64,000 bases of DNA from Ceriagrion tenellum. Taxonomy: Eukaryota; Arthropoda; Insecta; Odonata; Coenagrionidae. The position numbers and the translations under genes are program-made. Below the pieces are notes generated by a model. It searched no databases. It saw only the letters and a list, made by a program, of their open reading frames with translations, and was not told where the DNA came from. The DNA lies in the NCBI GenBank assembly GCA_963169105.1, contig OY720642.1, forward strand, positions 77,602,716 to 77,666,715, written 5' to 3'. Positions 25,535-36,587 of the stretch are shown piece by piece (position 1 is the stretch's first letter; each line of letters begins with the position of its first letter).

Positions 25535-25880
25535 GCTCTTACCTTGGAGAAGGTATTTGATGGAGTATATGTATTGGGCTGATGTAGGTCAATTTTTTAC
25601 CACAAAACCTTGTTGTTAATATAAAGCAGCAATGTACATGGGAATGATAAATGGATAACAAGAACTTTCACCACAAACAACACATCAAAACTAAATGCAG
25701 CAGATGGTGTAATAGAATAGGCAGTAAGAGGCCAGATAGTGAGGCAGGGATGTCCATCATCACCATTTCTCTCTAACATGCACTAAGAGGATATAGTTAT
25801 AGAAGTTTGGGAAGATCTGGGCTTAGAAATGATAATCCCTAATCCTCTGATAGAATTGGTTAGGTACACAGATGATCAAC
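25535..25880 (+). pseudogene. LINE A reverse transcriptase palm fragment
   Basis: Plus-strand frames give VRQGCPSSPF (motif B-like, usually VRQGCPLSPL) and LIELVRYTDDQP (motif C, with the Asp pair as YTDD instead of YADD). Stops and shifts elsewhere mark it as dead. Confidence 0.8.
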
Positions 25881-25924
25881 CTTCAGAAAGCCAGTTAACC
25901 AAAGGACTGCTGTCAGTAACCACC

Positions 25925-26530
25925 CCCTGGTAAAAACGGGCATTTTGTGAACTATTCCAGAAGTGCTTCATCAGCCATTCATGAACTGTTTATGAGGCAC
26001 TCCTGAAGAGTTTCTGACTTGTGCCAGGACTGTACATTGGTGCACATGAACCGTTACATACCATTCAGTTTATCCATTTGTGAAATGTTCATAAAGCATT
26101 CAGGAACCATTCAAGGGATATTCCTATTCCCAAGGGAAACCTTTCCAAAACAGCCATGAAGTAGTCCCAATGCATGCATTACATTTCCAAAACAATTCAT
26201 TGTCATACATAAAACATTCCTGGACAATTCTGGGTTGCAGATGTGCAGTTGAACTATTCTGTTCAGCAGCTGTTCATGAACTGTTCATATAAACTGTACA
26301 GAAGCAATGCTAGAAGTGTTCCGTTCAGCAGTTGTTAATATAAAGCATGCTAGAAGAGATCTGTTCAGAAGCTGTTCGAGAGCCATTCATAAACTGCTGG
26401 CAGAAACTCAGCACACAGTTCCTGCATGTCTCCTGAACAGTCCACACCACTTAAAAACCATGTGCACAACTTCTGAACACTTTAGTGAACCACTTATTTC
26501 CACCATTTATTGAACCATTTATTAATGTTC
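25925..26530. repeat. Degenerate 'gttcatgaactgttcat' repeat region
   Basis: Motifs such as CATTCATGAACTGTTTATGA, GCTGTTCATGAACTGTTCAT and ATTTATTGAACCATTTATT recur at irregular spacing. The core TTCATGAA is itself palindromic. It resembles an old minisatellite. Confidence 0.6.
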
Positions 26531-26534
26531 ATAA

Positions 26535-27810
26535 GAAAAATGATTTTTTTGCATTTAGATTAATTATTAGGAGATACAATGTTAACAGATTAGCCAAAAG
26601 TGGAAAAACAATAAAAACTGAATATGTACATTCAAAGAGCCAATACTAGGTCAGATGGAACACTTCACATACCTGTGAGGTGTTTTTAGATATGATTGAG
26701 TTAAAAAGTGTCTTCTGATGTAAAGTTTGGGGTGACAATGAACAAGAAAGGATATAATTAGGTTAAATGCAACAAGCAAACAACAAACAAATTCTTGTGT
26801 AAAAGAGCTATTAGCCAGTGTTTACCATAACTATACACAAAGTGTACACATTTAGTCAGTCCCTCAGCCACAGCAACAACAAATAAAATTTCAATTCATC
26901 ACAGCATTTACACATAATAAGGCAGACCTAAGGTTTATTGGCAAAATATCATCATTTTGTCATCCCTCCAACATAACTTCAGACTGATGTGCTCAAGGGG
27001 TGTTGGAAGATGTTGACATATGAAATAAATTAGAAGAAAAATGGTTTGTTGGCAGGTGAAAGAGCCTTAGTTAGTCAATAGCCATGTATTTGCCATAATT
27101 GCTAAATTCATTATAATATCAGTTGTAGGGTCACAGTATCTACCCTTAAGCTGTGGAAAACATATTACATACTATATTACTCTTGCATGTCTCTGCCTCA
27201 TGCCTTTTTCACAAGAGTGTGGCTTCTCTGCCTCTTCCTCTTGTGGCCTCCCTATTTTTGCCTCCATGCCATCCCTTCACCTCCTCCACTTCCCCCTCTA
27301 CTAGCCATGCAAATTTGCAGCATGAACTTTTCTTAGAGCTATACCTACTCCCTGATATAATATAAATTACCATTGGAAAGGTGAGTGACAGGAGAACTGA
27401 TAGAATAATACATACAAGTTTATGTTATTGAAGTATACATACATATGAAATACACAGTGTAAATAACTAGTGGACATGAATGTATTCCCATTAAAATAAC
27501 TCTGTTAGGCACTCCATAGCTATACTAATAAATATTGTCTAATGCACTTTCCACCAAACCAGGAAAAATATAAGGAACTACGGGCTATTGAAAGTTCCAC
27601 AGCTTCCCTTTTTGTGTTCTTTCACTCACTAATATTGTCAGAAAAATACATGAGTAAATATGGTTCAAGGCTAGATTGGATATAGTGCACATTGAAGGTA
27701 CTGAAATATGGGATCATAAAAGTAGAGATGCGCGAGTATAACAAGGCCATAAAAATAATGGTAGGGCGAGGTTGGTAATAACAGCAATGAGAACCAGTGG
27801 GCATGATGAA
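26535..27810. other. Unassigned intergenic stretch
   Basis: No feature recognised. Confidence 0.4.
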
Positions 27811-27813
27811 TGT

Positions 27814-28104
27814 TTAGTAAATGAATCGGACGCAATCGCCGCCTGCCTTGCTGCTAACCATCTGAATATTCAAAATATAAGTTAGTTCAAATTCCGCACT
27901 TTTCATGTCAAAAATTTAACTTTTGTCACAGAAAGTTTGCATTCCAGAATTTTCTACTTCCCGCGCATCATTATTGTATCCATAAAATGTTTCAACGTTT
28001 CTTTCCGGGATCGATAATAAATAATTGTTTAGAAAAACAAACAGCACATTCAGACGTACCTTTATTTTGATGTTACTTCGCACTGGACCTAAAATGGCCA
28101 TCAT
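27814..28104 (-). CDS. Candidate two-exon micro-ORF (31 aa), unknown
   Basis: The first coding exon, 28104-28060, reads MMAILGPVRSNIKIK and ends at a good donor (AAG|GTACGT). It is preceded by an 88 bp intron (28213-28126) with donor CCAG|GTGAAT and a pyrimidine-rich acceptor TTTCTGTTTCAG, so the 5' UTR would be spliced. An in-phase acceptor (GAATATTCAG) at 27862 would add MVSSKAGGDCVRFIY and a stop at 27814-27816. No homology is recognised, and no close AATAAA was seen. The peptide is very short, and the second coding exon is the weakest part. It could instead be the first exon of a longer gene whose other exons I missed. Confidence 0.3.
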
Positions 28105-28669
28105 AAAGAATAACAAGAGACGTAACTGAAACAGAAACAAGAAAATCGTTGATGAAACGGCAGGAACAAAGATCGCATAGAACACCGCTCTAACTGAAAA
28201 TTCTGGAATTCACCTGGAACAACAAATCAAAACACAACATTCTCGGTCTTTAAAATCCTCAATAAGGAAAGGGAGAAAGCAGAAAGAGTCAACAGTTACA
28301 GCATAAGGCCAAGATGTCGAGTTTTGTTAATGACTCACTTCCACAAAATTCAAACTTACACGAGAAAAAGCGCAACAACGAGCGAAAGGCAAACAGTGCT
28401 ACTCTCTAGTGACCAACATTCTAACTGCTAGTGCACACACGCAAGCAGAGTATGATAATGCGTGGGAGATATTCGAATCATGTCCATAAAGCAGCTCATC
28501 CGGCTATCCCCGAATAAAAGCAAAAGCTGCGAGCACGGTCTATAGTAAACATCTCAACAGAGTCCTTGAATAATTTAAATTTTTTTAAATTGTAGTCAGT
28601 AAAGCCTTCGCGGTGTTTTGGTGATGTGTCTTTCGTCAGATTTTTGGTGGGTACATCCTAGGTAGCATT

Positions 28670-28985
28670 TTAAGGTTGGCCCAAACGTCGGGCCAACATT
28701 GGCTGATGTCGTTTATGTGTTGGCCCAACGTTGGCTACCGATGTTGGCCCAGTGTCGTAATGATAACGTTTGCCGGTGGTAAACCGACATTGGCCCCTAT
28801 GTGGGCCCGGTGTCGGAACGATGTGGGCCCAGTTTCGGAATGATGTCGGCCTAGTGTCGGATTGATATTGGCCCAGTGTCTGATTGATGTTGGCCCAATA
28901 TCCGACTGATATCGGCTGAATGTCCAAATCATGTTGGCCCAGTGTCGGAATGATAATTTTTACCAACAGTAAAATGACATTTGGG
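28670..28985. repeat. Minisatellite with ~22 bp unit
   Basis: Diverged tandem units of the form 'gatgttggcccagtgtcgga', with alternating orientation-like variants (GGCCAACATTGG / CCGACATTGG). The long frames across it are repeats of the unit. A related array is at 37.08-37.24 kb. Confidence 0.85.
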
Positions 28986-28989
28986 GCTA

Positions 28990-29660
28990 TTTAATGTCAT
29001 TGGGGGCCATGGGTATTAATGATTGATGGAGATGATAGGAAGGAGGACGTGAGAAAGATGTTTAACCAAAATAGAAGTGTAAAAGCCAAGGATTGATCGC
29101 TGTGAGAGGAAATGCCTAAAATCTATGACGAAATGACATGGAAGAAATTACCCTGCTGACAGCAAAAAAAATTAGAAATAATACAGGGAAATATTACCAA
29201 TGAATTGGATAAACAACATGATATGATATTGGGATGAATATGGTATTTTTTCCCTATAAAATACTTATCCTCTGGCACTTTTAGCATAGTTCTCAGGAAA
29301 ACGATTGGCAGTCTAAGGGTTCAATATATAAAAGTAATGTGAAATTGATGAGTCCTGATGACTTTGGATGGACGCTATATATGATTAATCTAGCATGGAG
29401 AAAAAGAATCACAATGAGCCTACACACCAGACGATAGAAATTTTGATAGAATGACAGATTTTATGTAAGCAGTTCCACAATATAACTTATACTTATACAA
29501 ATATGCACTGAGTAGTACATTGTCGGTATGATAAATACTGATATTCGTGATGAACTGCAGTTTTAGGCCACTACCATGTTCATATGGCTAAGCACTTAAT
29601 GCTATCCTCTAAAAAAATTCTTCAGTAAAAGGTGATGTAATTGAAAAGCATTTCACGAGA
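28990..29660. other. Unassigned stretch downstream of candidate gene
   Basis: No feature recognised. Confidence 0.4.
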
Positions 29661-29666
29661 AATTGT

Positions 29667-29672
29667 TTTATT
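29667..29672 (-). promoter_or_regulatory. Poly(A) signal AATAAA
   Basis: AATAAA on the minus strand, 66 bp past the stop codon of the candidate terminal exon at 29739-29858. Confidence 0.55.
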
Positions 29673-29738
29673 CAATCAAAATATTTTACATATTTCTCAC
29701 TTTTCACAAGTGGCACCCCTCATCTTCCTTCCTCCATC

Positions 29739-29858
29739 TCAGTCACTGGCACCTGTCAGGTAGCGAACCACTTTACTTCTCATCTCGGCATCTGTAAGTT
29801 GAGGGAAGTTCTTTCTTACAGCACCTGAGAATAGGCCGAAAGGAAGTTCTATTAAAAT
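29739..29858 (-). CDS. Candidate terminal exon, unknown protein
   Basis: After the acceptor TTTGCTGTGGCAG (AG at 29860-29859) the minus strand is open for 39 codons to a TGA at 29739-29741. It contains the segment AVRKNFPQLTDAEMRSKVV and ends with RYLTGASD. The sequence is amphipathic and of normal composition, looks helical, and is followed by an AATAAA at suitable distance. I do not recognise the family. It probably ends a gene transcribed from about 32.1 kb, with the coding-like block at 30.18-30.56 kb as a possible internal or alternative exon. Upstream joining is not proven. Confidence 0.45.
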   Translation of the reverse strand: MLIELPFGLFSGAVRKNFPQLTDAEMRSKVVRYLTGASD

Positions 29859-30179
29859 CTGCCACAGCAAACATTTAAGAAATTATCAGTGTGTGTGGAA
29901 TTAAAAGCCCAATTCACAATTGACTTAAGCTGATGATGGTAACGGTAGAAAACCCTGAAAGAAGGAATATTCTGACTATACTGGTTTAGTATTACTAAGC
30001 AACAGGCAAAAAATTTCCTATGTAATTGGTAGGAAGTATTTTACAAAATGAACAATCATGCAGGAAAAAATCGTACCACAAAGAAAAGACCATTACTTGA
30101 TTGACTGAATATTTTAGCTAATGCTCAGTACACAATGTACTGTGAATGTACCATTTTAATCTTTATACAATTGTAATTA

Positions 30180-30562
30180 CTATTTGTGTCCACCACAGCG
30201 CTTGCATTTTCCAGCAATTTTGGCCTTTTGATTCCTAAACTGATTGCTTTCCATTCCATTGCTTTCTTTTCTTTCTAAAAGTTCGGGTTCCTTGCTTGCA
30301 CTGGTAATCACCTCCCTGGTTTTATTGGCATCTAAGGAAAACTGTGGAACGGGTATTCTCACGCAGTCCTCAGTAGACTCGTCACTATTGGAGTAAATAT
30401 GAGCAGGTTCTTGCTCACTTCTCCTCTGAGATTGTGCTCTAAGTATCGACGTGGCAATGTTACTCTCATCTTTCCCCCCACCTCAGGCTCTGTTTCCGAT
30501 AAGGTTGAGGTGTACTGTTTCCTGAGCCTTTCTCCTAGCATTTATATATGAACCTAGCAATA
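30180..30562 (-). pseudogene. Coding-like block ending in CKRCGGHK, frame disrupted
   Basis: Preceded by an acceptor-like TTTCCTATTGCTAG at about 30,563. One minus-strand frame reads INARRKAQETVHLNLIGNRA, then TGA, then GGGKDESNIATSILRAQ, VRIPVPQFSLDANKTREV and finally KAKIAGKCKRCGGHK. The end resembles the start of a CCHC-type zinc knuckle. The other frame, starting MLGERLRK at 30541, overlaps the first part, and the two switch near a run of six G. So this is either a pseudogene, a frameshifted copy, or an exon with an error. An ATTAAA lies just past the stop. It could be transposon-derived or an alternative last exon of the 29.7 kb gene. Confidence 0.35.
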
Positions 30563-30564
30563 GG

Positions 30565-32030
30565 AAACAAAACTACAAATAATGAAACAAAAGGAATGAA
30601 CTAAGGTTCTCAAGAAATAATATAATATGGAATGTAATAATAATAGTGGCACTGACACCATAGTTTTGAGGTGTTTCATTTACTATGGCGTATACATTTA
30701 ATTAAATCGTTCACTACTAGATAACAACCTGATATGCTCGCCGAGCCAGTGCATGACAAAATTTATTCCCAAATACGCGGAAAATAACTCAGAAAATTGT
30801 GACGAGCCATGAGTTCGAAATAAAGTACGTGTCCAACTCGACTAATTGATATCTCATTTTAACCTTTTTGCGCCGAGCATCATGATTCCTACTGTTTCAG
30901 CAGTCGGCGTTTTCCAAACGCAAAAGAACTGGTGTGAGAAGAAAGTGTGGGGTGTTTAGAGGGGTGGGAAAGCACATTTGGGGAGAGTATCCTCCCCCCC
31001 TTCGACACTTCCCAAACCAAAGGGAGGGGAGTCGACCCTTTGCCAAAAACCTCTCGACCCTCGAACCCTTTAGTGGCCAATTCTCAGCATGTGTTCGCCG
31101 TCCCTGATTTTATGTGCAGTGGTTTTTTAAAGTAAATGTTCGTTAGATATCACAAAATGTTAAATATTGAGATGAATTCCTTGCATTTTTCCGAGCGCTG
31201 GCAAATTTCAAGCGAATTTCTACCTCAAATACTAACGGAGTTGTCTTCTGCTCCCTTTCTGTCGCTAGTTTCCGTCTTATCTAATTCGTTATTTTATCCT
31301 GAAGATTTAATAATTACTTGATTTAATTGAGTAACTTTAGATTGGCAGATTTGGCTTCTAAATCGTGAAAATTCATGCAAGTAAGTATGCTGAGAATATT
31401 CAACTTTGGAATGTATTCAAAAATTTGGTTTTGACTTCGAGAAATACAGGGAAGTCAGCTGCGATAAAATGTCCTTTTCCACGGGAGTTACTCATACTTA
31501 AGTAGAATAATAAACTAACTGAAGTAGAATATTTTTAAATATATGAATATATATAAATATTTCGTAATTTTTTTAAACTCTGTCGTAAGATCGCCACCAC
31601 TAACGCATTTCCCGCGCTATTCGAAGAAAAACTGAATATTGGATGTGGAGAAGTTATGCGTGATTATTGCCGCTACATCTTGGAGGTTACGCTCATTACA
31701 AAGAAGAAAGTATTTGAAGATATCAATTTCTAATTTGAAGATTGGAAATAATGATGAAAAGAAAGAATACGACAGAAATTTCATTGTACTCCATGATTTG
31801 ATTTAGAGAATGCGCAAAAAGGCTGCAATCGAATGTTATTCCATGATATGACGTTTTATTTAACGTGGAGAGTTCAAATTTTTTTATCAGTTTCCCATAA
31901 TTCTGCCGCAGTATATCTGTGAGCGACTCCACGAGCATACTTGGATATGCAATGGGAATTCAGAAAGCAGTCCTTAATATAGGAAACAATGATGAAAATT
32001 CAGGAAATGGAAACGGTGGAATTAACTTAC
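30565..32030. other. Stretch between candidate exons
   Basis: Possibly intronic to the minus-strand candidate gene. 30,940-31,080 is partly self-complementary and open on both strands. No clear exon was found. Confidence 0.35.
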
Positions 32031-32170
32031 CCCCAAAAAACGGTGAAACTTGAAGGGAATTCTCGTTGTATTAAAGCCGAAGGCAACTCCTTTGGTCCTC
32101 CGCAGCAATTGCGTTCACGCACGCTCCGCAAACACGACTAAACAAACACGCTAATGCACCCCGCATTGAG
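32031..32170 (-). other. Candidate 5' non-coding exon
   Basis: A CpG-richer block on the minus strand with no ATG, ending at a strong donor (TTTTGGGG|GTAAGT, GT at 32030-32029). It would suit the first exon of the minus-strand gene whose last exon is at 29.74 kb. The 5' limit is a guess. Confidence 0.35.
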
Positions 32171-32174
32171 GTTA

Positions 32175-33200
32175 ATAATCTATCAGTGTTCAATGTCTTG
32201 TAGGTTGCCATCCCCAGTTTACCCAAAGTAATAATACAACTTCAATAGTCAGTGACTTTTTTATGATTAATGACCAAAGATGATAATTATCATATCCCCC
32301 CGTCGGAATCTAGAATGAGGCCCCATTGCTATATTTTTCCGACATGGCAACCTTCATCTCTCTCTACTTGATAGCACTCACGAAGCCCCAGGCCTCCGTG
32401 CTCGCCATGTGGAAAAAACTGCCCTGTCAGTAGACTTGACGAGAACACAGCTCGGAGCTTCTTATTTATTCGGAATTACTAATTATTTTATTGCCATTCT
32501 GAGGGACAGAATAAAAAAAACATCATACATTCATGTTAAAAGCCTCTGGCACAAATTCGAATGAGTACCTATTGCGGAAGAATGATTTCACGCAGAATTG
32601 CCGAGCCGACGCATGACTTAATTTATCACCGAATACTCGGATATTATGAACAGTAAGCACTTATGAGTCTAGGGCTCCTATAAAATTCCGTGCTTAATTC
32701 AATGAAGTAACTATAGTATACTTTCGCGTGTATAATTCTTAAGAAAGACACACAGCAATATGAGACATTAGAAAGTCAAAAACAATAATACTTATGAAGA
32801 GTAATACTTAAAATCATTAAGTACAGTATTTACTTTCCCGATACTAGTTTACAGGATCTTGTAGTCAATGGGGATATTCAGCTGCTCCCAAATGGCTCTT
32901 CAATCCTAGCTCTTGGATGACTGACTCAAACGATTGAACTGGCATAACATTCCATTCAACACTATGGAGTCAGCAATAAATTAATACGTTTTCTTTTGAA
33001 TCCACGCCACGCGCATATTATTTCGGTCCGCATTGCTAGGGATAACGAACTAGCGAAGAGCTCAATAATTTGCAATTAATGCACGCAGAATGTGAAAATA
33101 AAATCAGTGTATATGTATGGAAGAATTGTTTTGAACAATCAGCTTCGTTCATTGACTACATAACCCAGCGACGGCTGGCGACGACCAGCGACGACAATTA
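32175..33200. other. Unassigned stretch before Harbinger remnant
   Basis: Possible promoter region of the candidate minus-strand gene. No motif or coding sequence was recognised. Confidence 0.35.
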
Positions 33201-33202
33201 TT

Positions 33203-33675
33203 AGGCCTCGTTCACACGTTACGACTTTTCGCCTTGCATCGTATACGACACGACGTCGTGTCTATTCAATGGCATTAGCGTAAATGGTAAATGTATCCGT
33301 TCACACCTATCGGCGGGGTTCAACAATGCACGGCGCCGTGCCGTCCACGACTCACAGCGAAAAGTCGTATCGTGTGAACGGGACGACTTTTCGCGTCTAT
33401 AGACGTGGCTTCGCTTCAGATCATGGCTCCCCATTTCCACTTCTGATGACCAAAGTCGCTCTCAGAGCGTGCTCCCTGAAAAGTGTGTTTCGCTTCAAGA
33501 GTGACATCGAGAAGGGCGATTATCACTGCAGCAGCCACTGCCGTACTTTTGCTAAGGAGAAAGAAAAGGAGCAGGGTATGGGTCAAGGAATGGGTGCAGA
33601 AGAGAGTTCGTTTGGGAGCATATCACTCCTTACTGTCAGAGCTACAGGTTGAAGATACACAAAATTTTCTTGCGT
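33203..33675 (+). mobile_element. PIF/Harbinger transposon 5' part with transposase N-terminus
   Basis: Starts after TTA with GGCCTCGTTCACACGTTACG, the terminal-repeat style of PIF/Harbinger elements, which target TWA. From 33,483 the plus strand encodes AIITAAATAVLLLRRKKRSR, VWVKEWVQKR, LGAYHSLLSELQVEDTQNF. This matches the N-terminal block of HARBI1/ALP1-like nucleases (RRRWWVHP...GAYHTLLxELxxxD..F). The DDE catalytic domain is missing because a minus-strand LINE 3' end is inserted right after 'NFLAF'. The overlapping frame at 33284-33652 is a shadow. Confidence 0.75.
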
Positions 33676-34070
33676 TCATCTACATCGACATCTACATCAT
33701 ACCCTGCAAACCACCGGGTGTGTAGAAGGGGGTGCTTCCACACCAGGCATGCGTGAATTATACGGCAGAACACCGAAACTACATTGAAACGAGCGTATCA
33801 CACATGCAACGCGCCGATTACAAATCTACTAACCAAGAAACATTCTATCGTCAATCGTTCCAGTGTGCCAGGGAATCAAAGACTACTACTACAGAATCAA
33901 AATATCGTGCATAAATAAGAACATCAATATTTACATCAAGTATCAGTAAGAACGTAGAAAATATAAAGAAAAAGATCTACAGTCTAACTAATGTCACTAT
34001 TGCACTATTCATGACGACGATCACAGCTGTTATGGTCCCGAATGGTACGCGGAATAAATGACTCTAATTT
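33676..34070 (-). repeat. LINE 3' end, variant group, copy 1
   Basis: The plus strand starts with ACATCTACATCATACCCTGC, the reverse of a TGTAGATGT tail, and runs about 350 bp. It is very similar to 35.15-35.53 kb, including 'gcatgcgtgaattatacggc' and 'gatcacagctgttatggtcc'. It is inserted in the Harbinger transposase. Confidence 0.75.
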
Positions 34071-34074
34071 AATT

Positions 34075-35145
34075 AGAGAGATATGTCATTAGAGTAGTCA
34101 GAGAGTATAATTTGTGTCAACCCTTTGTTCCCGCCCATGTAAGAACTGATTAATGAACTGAAGTTTTAAGGGCCGATTACTTAAAGGTAAGGATTTATTT
34201 AGAATACAACACATGAGATTATACTAGTTCAAGAATAATTCTATATTTACGATATTGAATGAAAAGGCTTACAAGACAATAGAGCCTTCATAATTGAACC
34301 TATGCCAAATTTTACGCGGGGTGATATGTTATTAATTCTGTTTAAGAAGGGACGGGATGACGAGTAGCTATTCCAGAGAATTTTTCTTGAAATCTCACAA
34401 ATAATTTTATGACTGTGTTTAAACTGCTGTGCAGTACTCTATTATTTTCCACGTATGCACCTTGTAACAACTGTTTTTCGTTCATATTTTTAGAACATAG
34501 TTTTTAGCTCTTTTTCTCATTAGAATTTCGGAAAGAACGAGCACAAAATAATTTATTCTGTAAGTCACCGTTCTTCGACTAATATTAAACTTATCTATTT
34601 GTTTCCAGGAAAAATGAGGTTTAAATTATAGCCTTGTGTTAGTTTTTCCTCGGGATTTTAAAAAATTACACGAGAATAATACATAAAAATCAACGCAAAA
34701 TTATAGCTCAACACAAATGCATTTCAGCATTCATACAGCGACGCAGTCTACGAGCGTATCATCAATGCGAGCGTCAATGCAATAATCATAAAATATTAGG
34801 AAAAATGACAAAATACTTTGTGAATTCCATTTATGAAGACATTAACACGACCCAGGTTTCGACACTTTGTGTCATTTTCAGGTTGAAAATGCAGTTTGTT
34901 ACAGATAAATAGACAAAATTATTTGTTGAAGTGGAGTATACTGTTTACAGTGAGACGACTGTCCAACACAAGACATTGGCAAGACAAGAAGAAGTATACA
35001 TATAGGGGCAATGAACAAAAAAGTGCCACGAAAAAATGAAACAAGAGTCAATGTTTGCGATCCACCTCAGAGACAATAACCATCACTAATTTTATGCAGA
35101 AAATCCTACATCTAGAAAAAGAACACAGAAGATTTGAATCCCTTG
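34075..35145. other. Unassigned stretch with one hammerhead-like motif
   Basis: No coding feature. The motif at 34847-34883 is described separately. Confidence 0.4.
34847..34883 (-). ncRNA. Hammerhead-like hairpin (degenerate)
   Basis: The minus strand reads ACCTGAAAATGACAC, AAA, GTGTC, GAAAC, CTGGGTCGT. A perfect 5 bp stem with a 3-base loop is followed directly by GAAAC, as in stem II of a hammerhead ribozyme. The CUGAUGA core is not intact (CTGAAAAT), so activity is doubtful. Confidence 0.25.
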
Positions 35146-35149
35146 AAAT

Positions 35150-35530
35150 AGTACATCAACATCTACGTCATACCCTGCAAGCCACACAAAGGGTGTGTGG
35201 CAGGGGGTGCTTCCACACCAGGTATGCATGAATTATACGGCAGAACACCGAAACTACATTGAAACCAGCGTACCACACATGCAACGCGCCCATTAAAATC
35301 TACAAACCAAGAGACATTCCATCGTAAATCGTTCCAACATACAAGAGGTACAAGGACTAATACTACAGATTCAAAATATCATGCATAAATAAAAACATCA
35401 ATATTTACATCACGCAAAAATAAGAACTTAAAGAATATAAAGAGAAAGATCTACAGTCTAGCTAATGTTACTATTTGCACTATTCATGACGACGATCACA
35501 GCTGTTATGGTCCCGAATGGTACGCTGAAA
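35150..35530 (-). repeat. LINE 3' end, variant group, copy 2
   Basis: Nearly collinear with 33.68-34.03 kb, sharing 'aattatacggcagaacaccg' and 'atgacgacgatcacagctgt'. It begins with the reverse of a TGTAGATGT tail and keeps 'gtgtgtggcagggggtgctt'. Confidence 0.8.
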
Positions 35531-35894
35531 AAACGACATTTTATACCTATCGGTTCTACAATATATCTCTCTAATTTTATTGGCGCGATCTAATCTGCCG
35601 TGAGAAGGGACAGACGGGACATGACAAGCGACTATTTTAAACGCACAGTTAGTATATCATTGGTGTGTGGGACTTGAAATGAAAAGTCTGGAAAATGCAC
35701 CCAGCGGGAAATCAGGGAAAGTATAATAGAGGAGTGGAAAATTGCACTGGTAGCAGAGGGAAGCGAAATGTGCAGCGGAGACCGGCAGCGTGTTTAAATG
35801 GTCACCACGATAATTTTATCTATTATTCGACGCTCGTAAGCAACTAGAATGGGAATCAGTCATTAAATATAACTTGTAAATTCGAAGCCTAAAT

Positions 35895-36005
35895 AATTTC
35901 AGGATAATCATAACTTCATTCGTAGCTGCCAGCATGGCTTCTTCCGGAGAATCTTGCGAAATTCGGCTCTTCCTTCGTCATACTCTAGAACCAGTACAAG
36001 TACCC
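35895..36005 (+). pseudogene. Short LINE reverse transcriptase fragment
   Basis: Encodes SCQHGF and a frame-shifted RILRNSALPSSYS, matching the QHGFRxGRSCxxxL block just before the palm in LINE B. It is only about 110 bp. Confidence 0.5.
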
Positions 36006-36073
36006 TAATATTGCCAGCTCTATATTTTTTCTTACCCTATAAATGGTGGACTTAATGTACCACAGTTCAGGAA

Positions 36074-36190
36074 TCGGCGGGGTTCAACAATGCACGGCGC
36101 CGTGCCGTCCACGACTCACAGCGAAATGTCGTATCGTGTGAACGGGACGACTTAACGCCGAGCGCCGCCCGCCCACAGCGCGGTGCCGTG
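36074..36190 (+). repeat. Duplicate of Harbinger 5' segment
   Basis: 36074-36153 is an 80 bp match with one difference to 33311-33390 in the Harbinger remnant. The following sequence diverges (GC-rich, 'gagcgccgcccgcccacagc'). Confidence 0.85.
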
Positions 36191-36587
36191 AATTCATGAG
36201 GGGGAGCATTTGTTTCTAAGACAACAGTGTGAAGTAATTATTTCTCCGCGTGGTGATTACTTATAGCAGTTGGCGACCGATTTCGCGATACGTCGAATAA
36301 CGATGCGCAAATAGTAAAATTAATTTGTAATGATTGGAACGACCGCTAAAATTTATAATGGATTTAACTCTCAAGCAGGGAAATTCGGACATTTAGCGGT
36401 TAAATATTAAGGACAGTAGACGGACGTCCTCTGACTGACCTGAAAATCCGCAGACATTATTCCGACAAGTAGGACACGCAGCGGATAGCATAGGTAGAAA
36501 AAAATCGAGAAATGCTTGAAAGAGAGTCAGAAATTCCTTTTTATTGAATTTCAATGAATCTAGAAATCACATTGTTTGTGCCTTAAG

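Noticed and set aside
27814..28104. Mitochondrial ribosomal protein L33 (KIKMVSSKAGG resembles the VRMVSEAGTG region)
   Set aside because: The following residues and the conserved RLxEKLxLLxYDP block are missing and a stop follows.
28670..28966. 98-codon frame with repeated WANI/LGQ units
   Set aside because: It is the translation of the 22 bp minisatellite.
33284..33652. 122-codon plus-strand frame
   Set aside because: It is a shadow of the Harbinger transposase frame starting at 33483.
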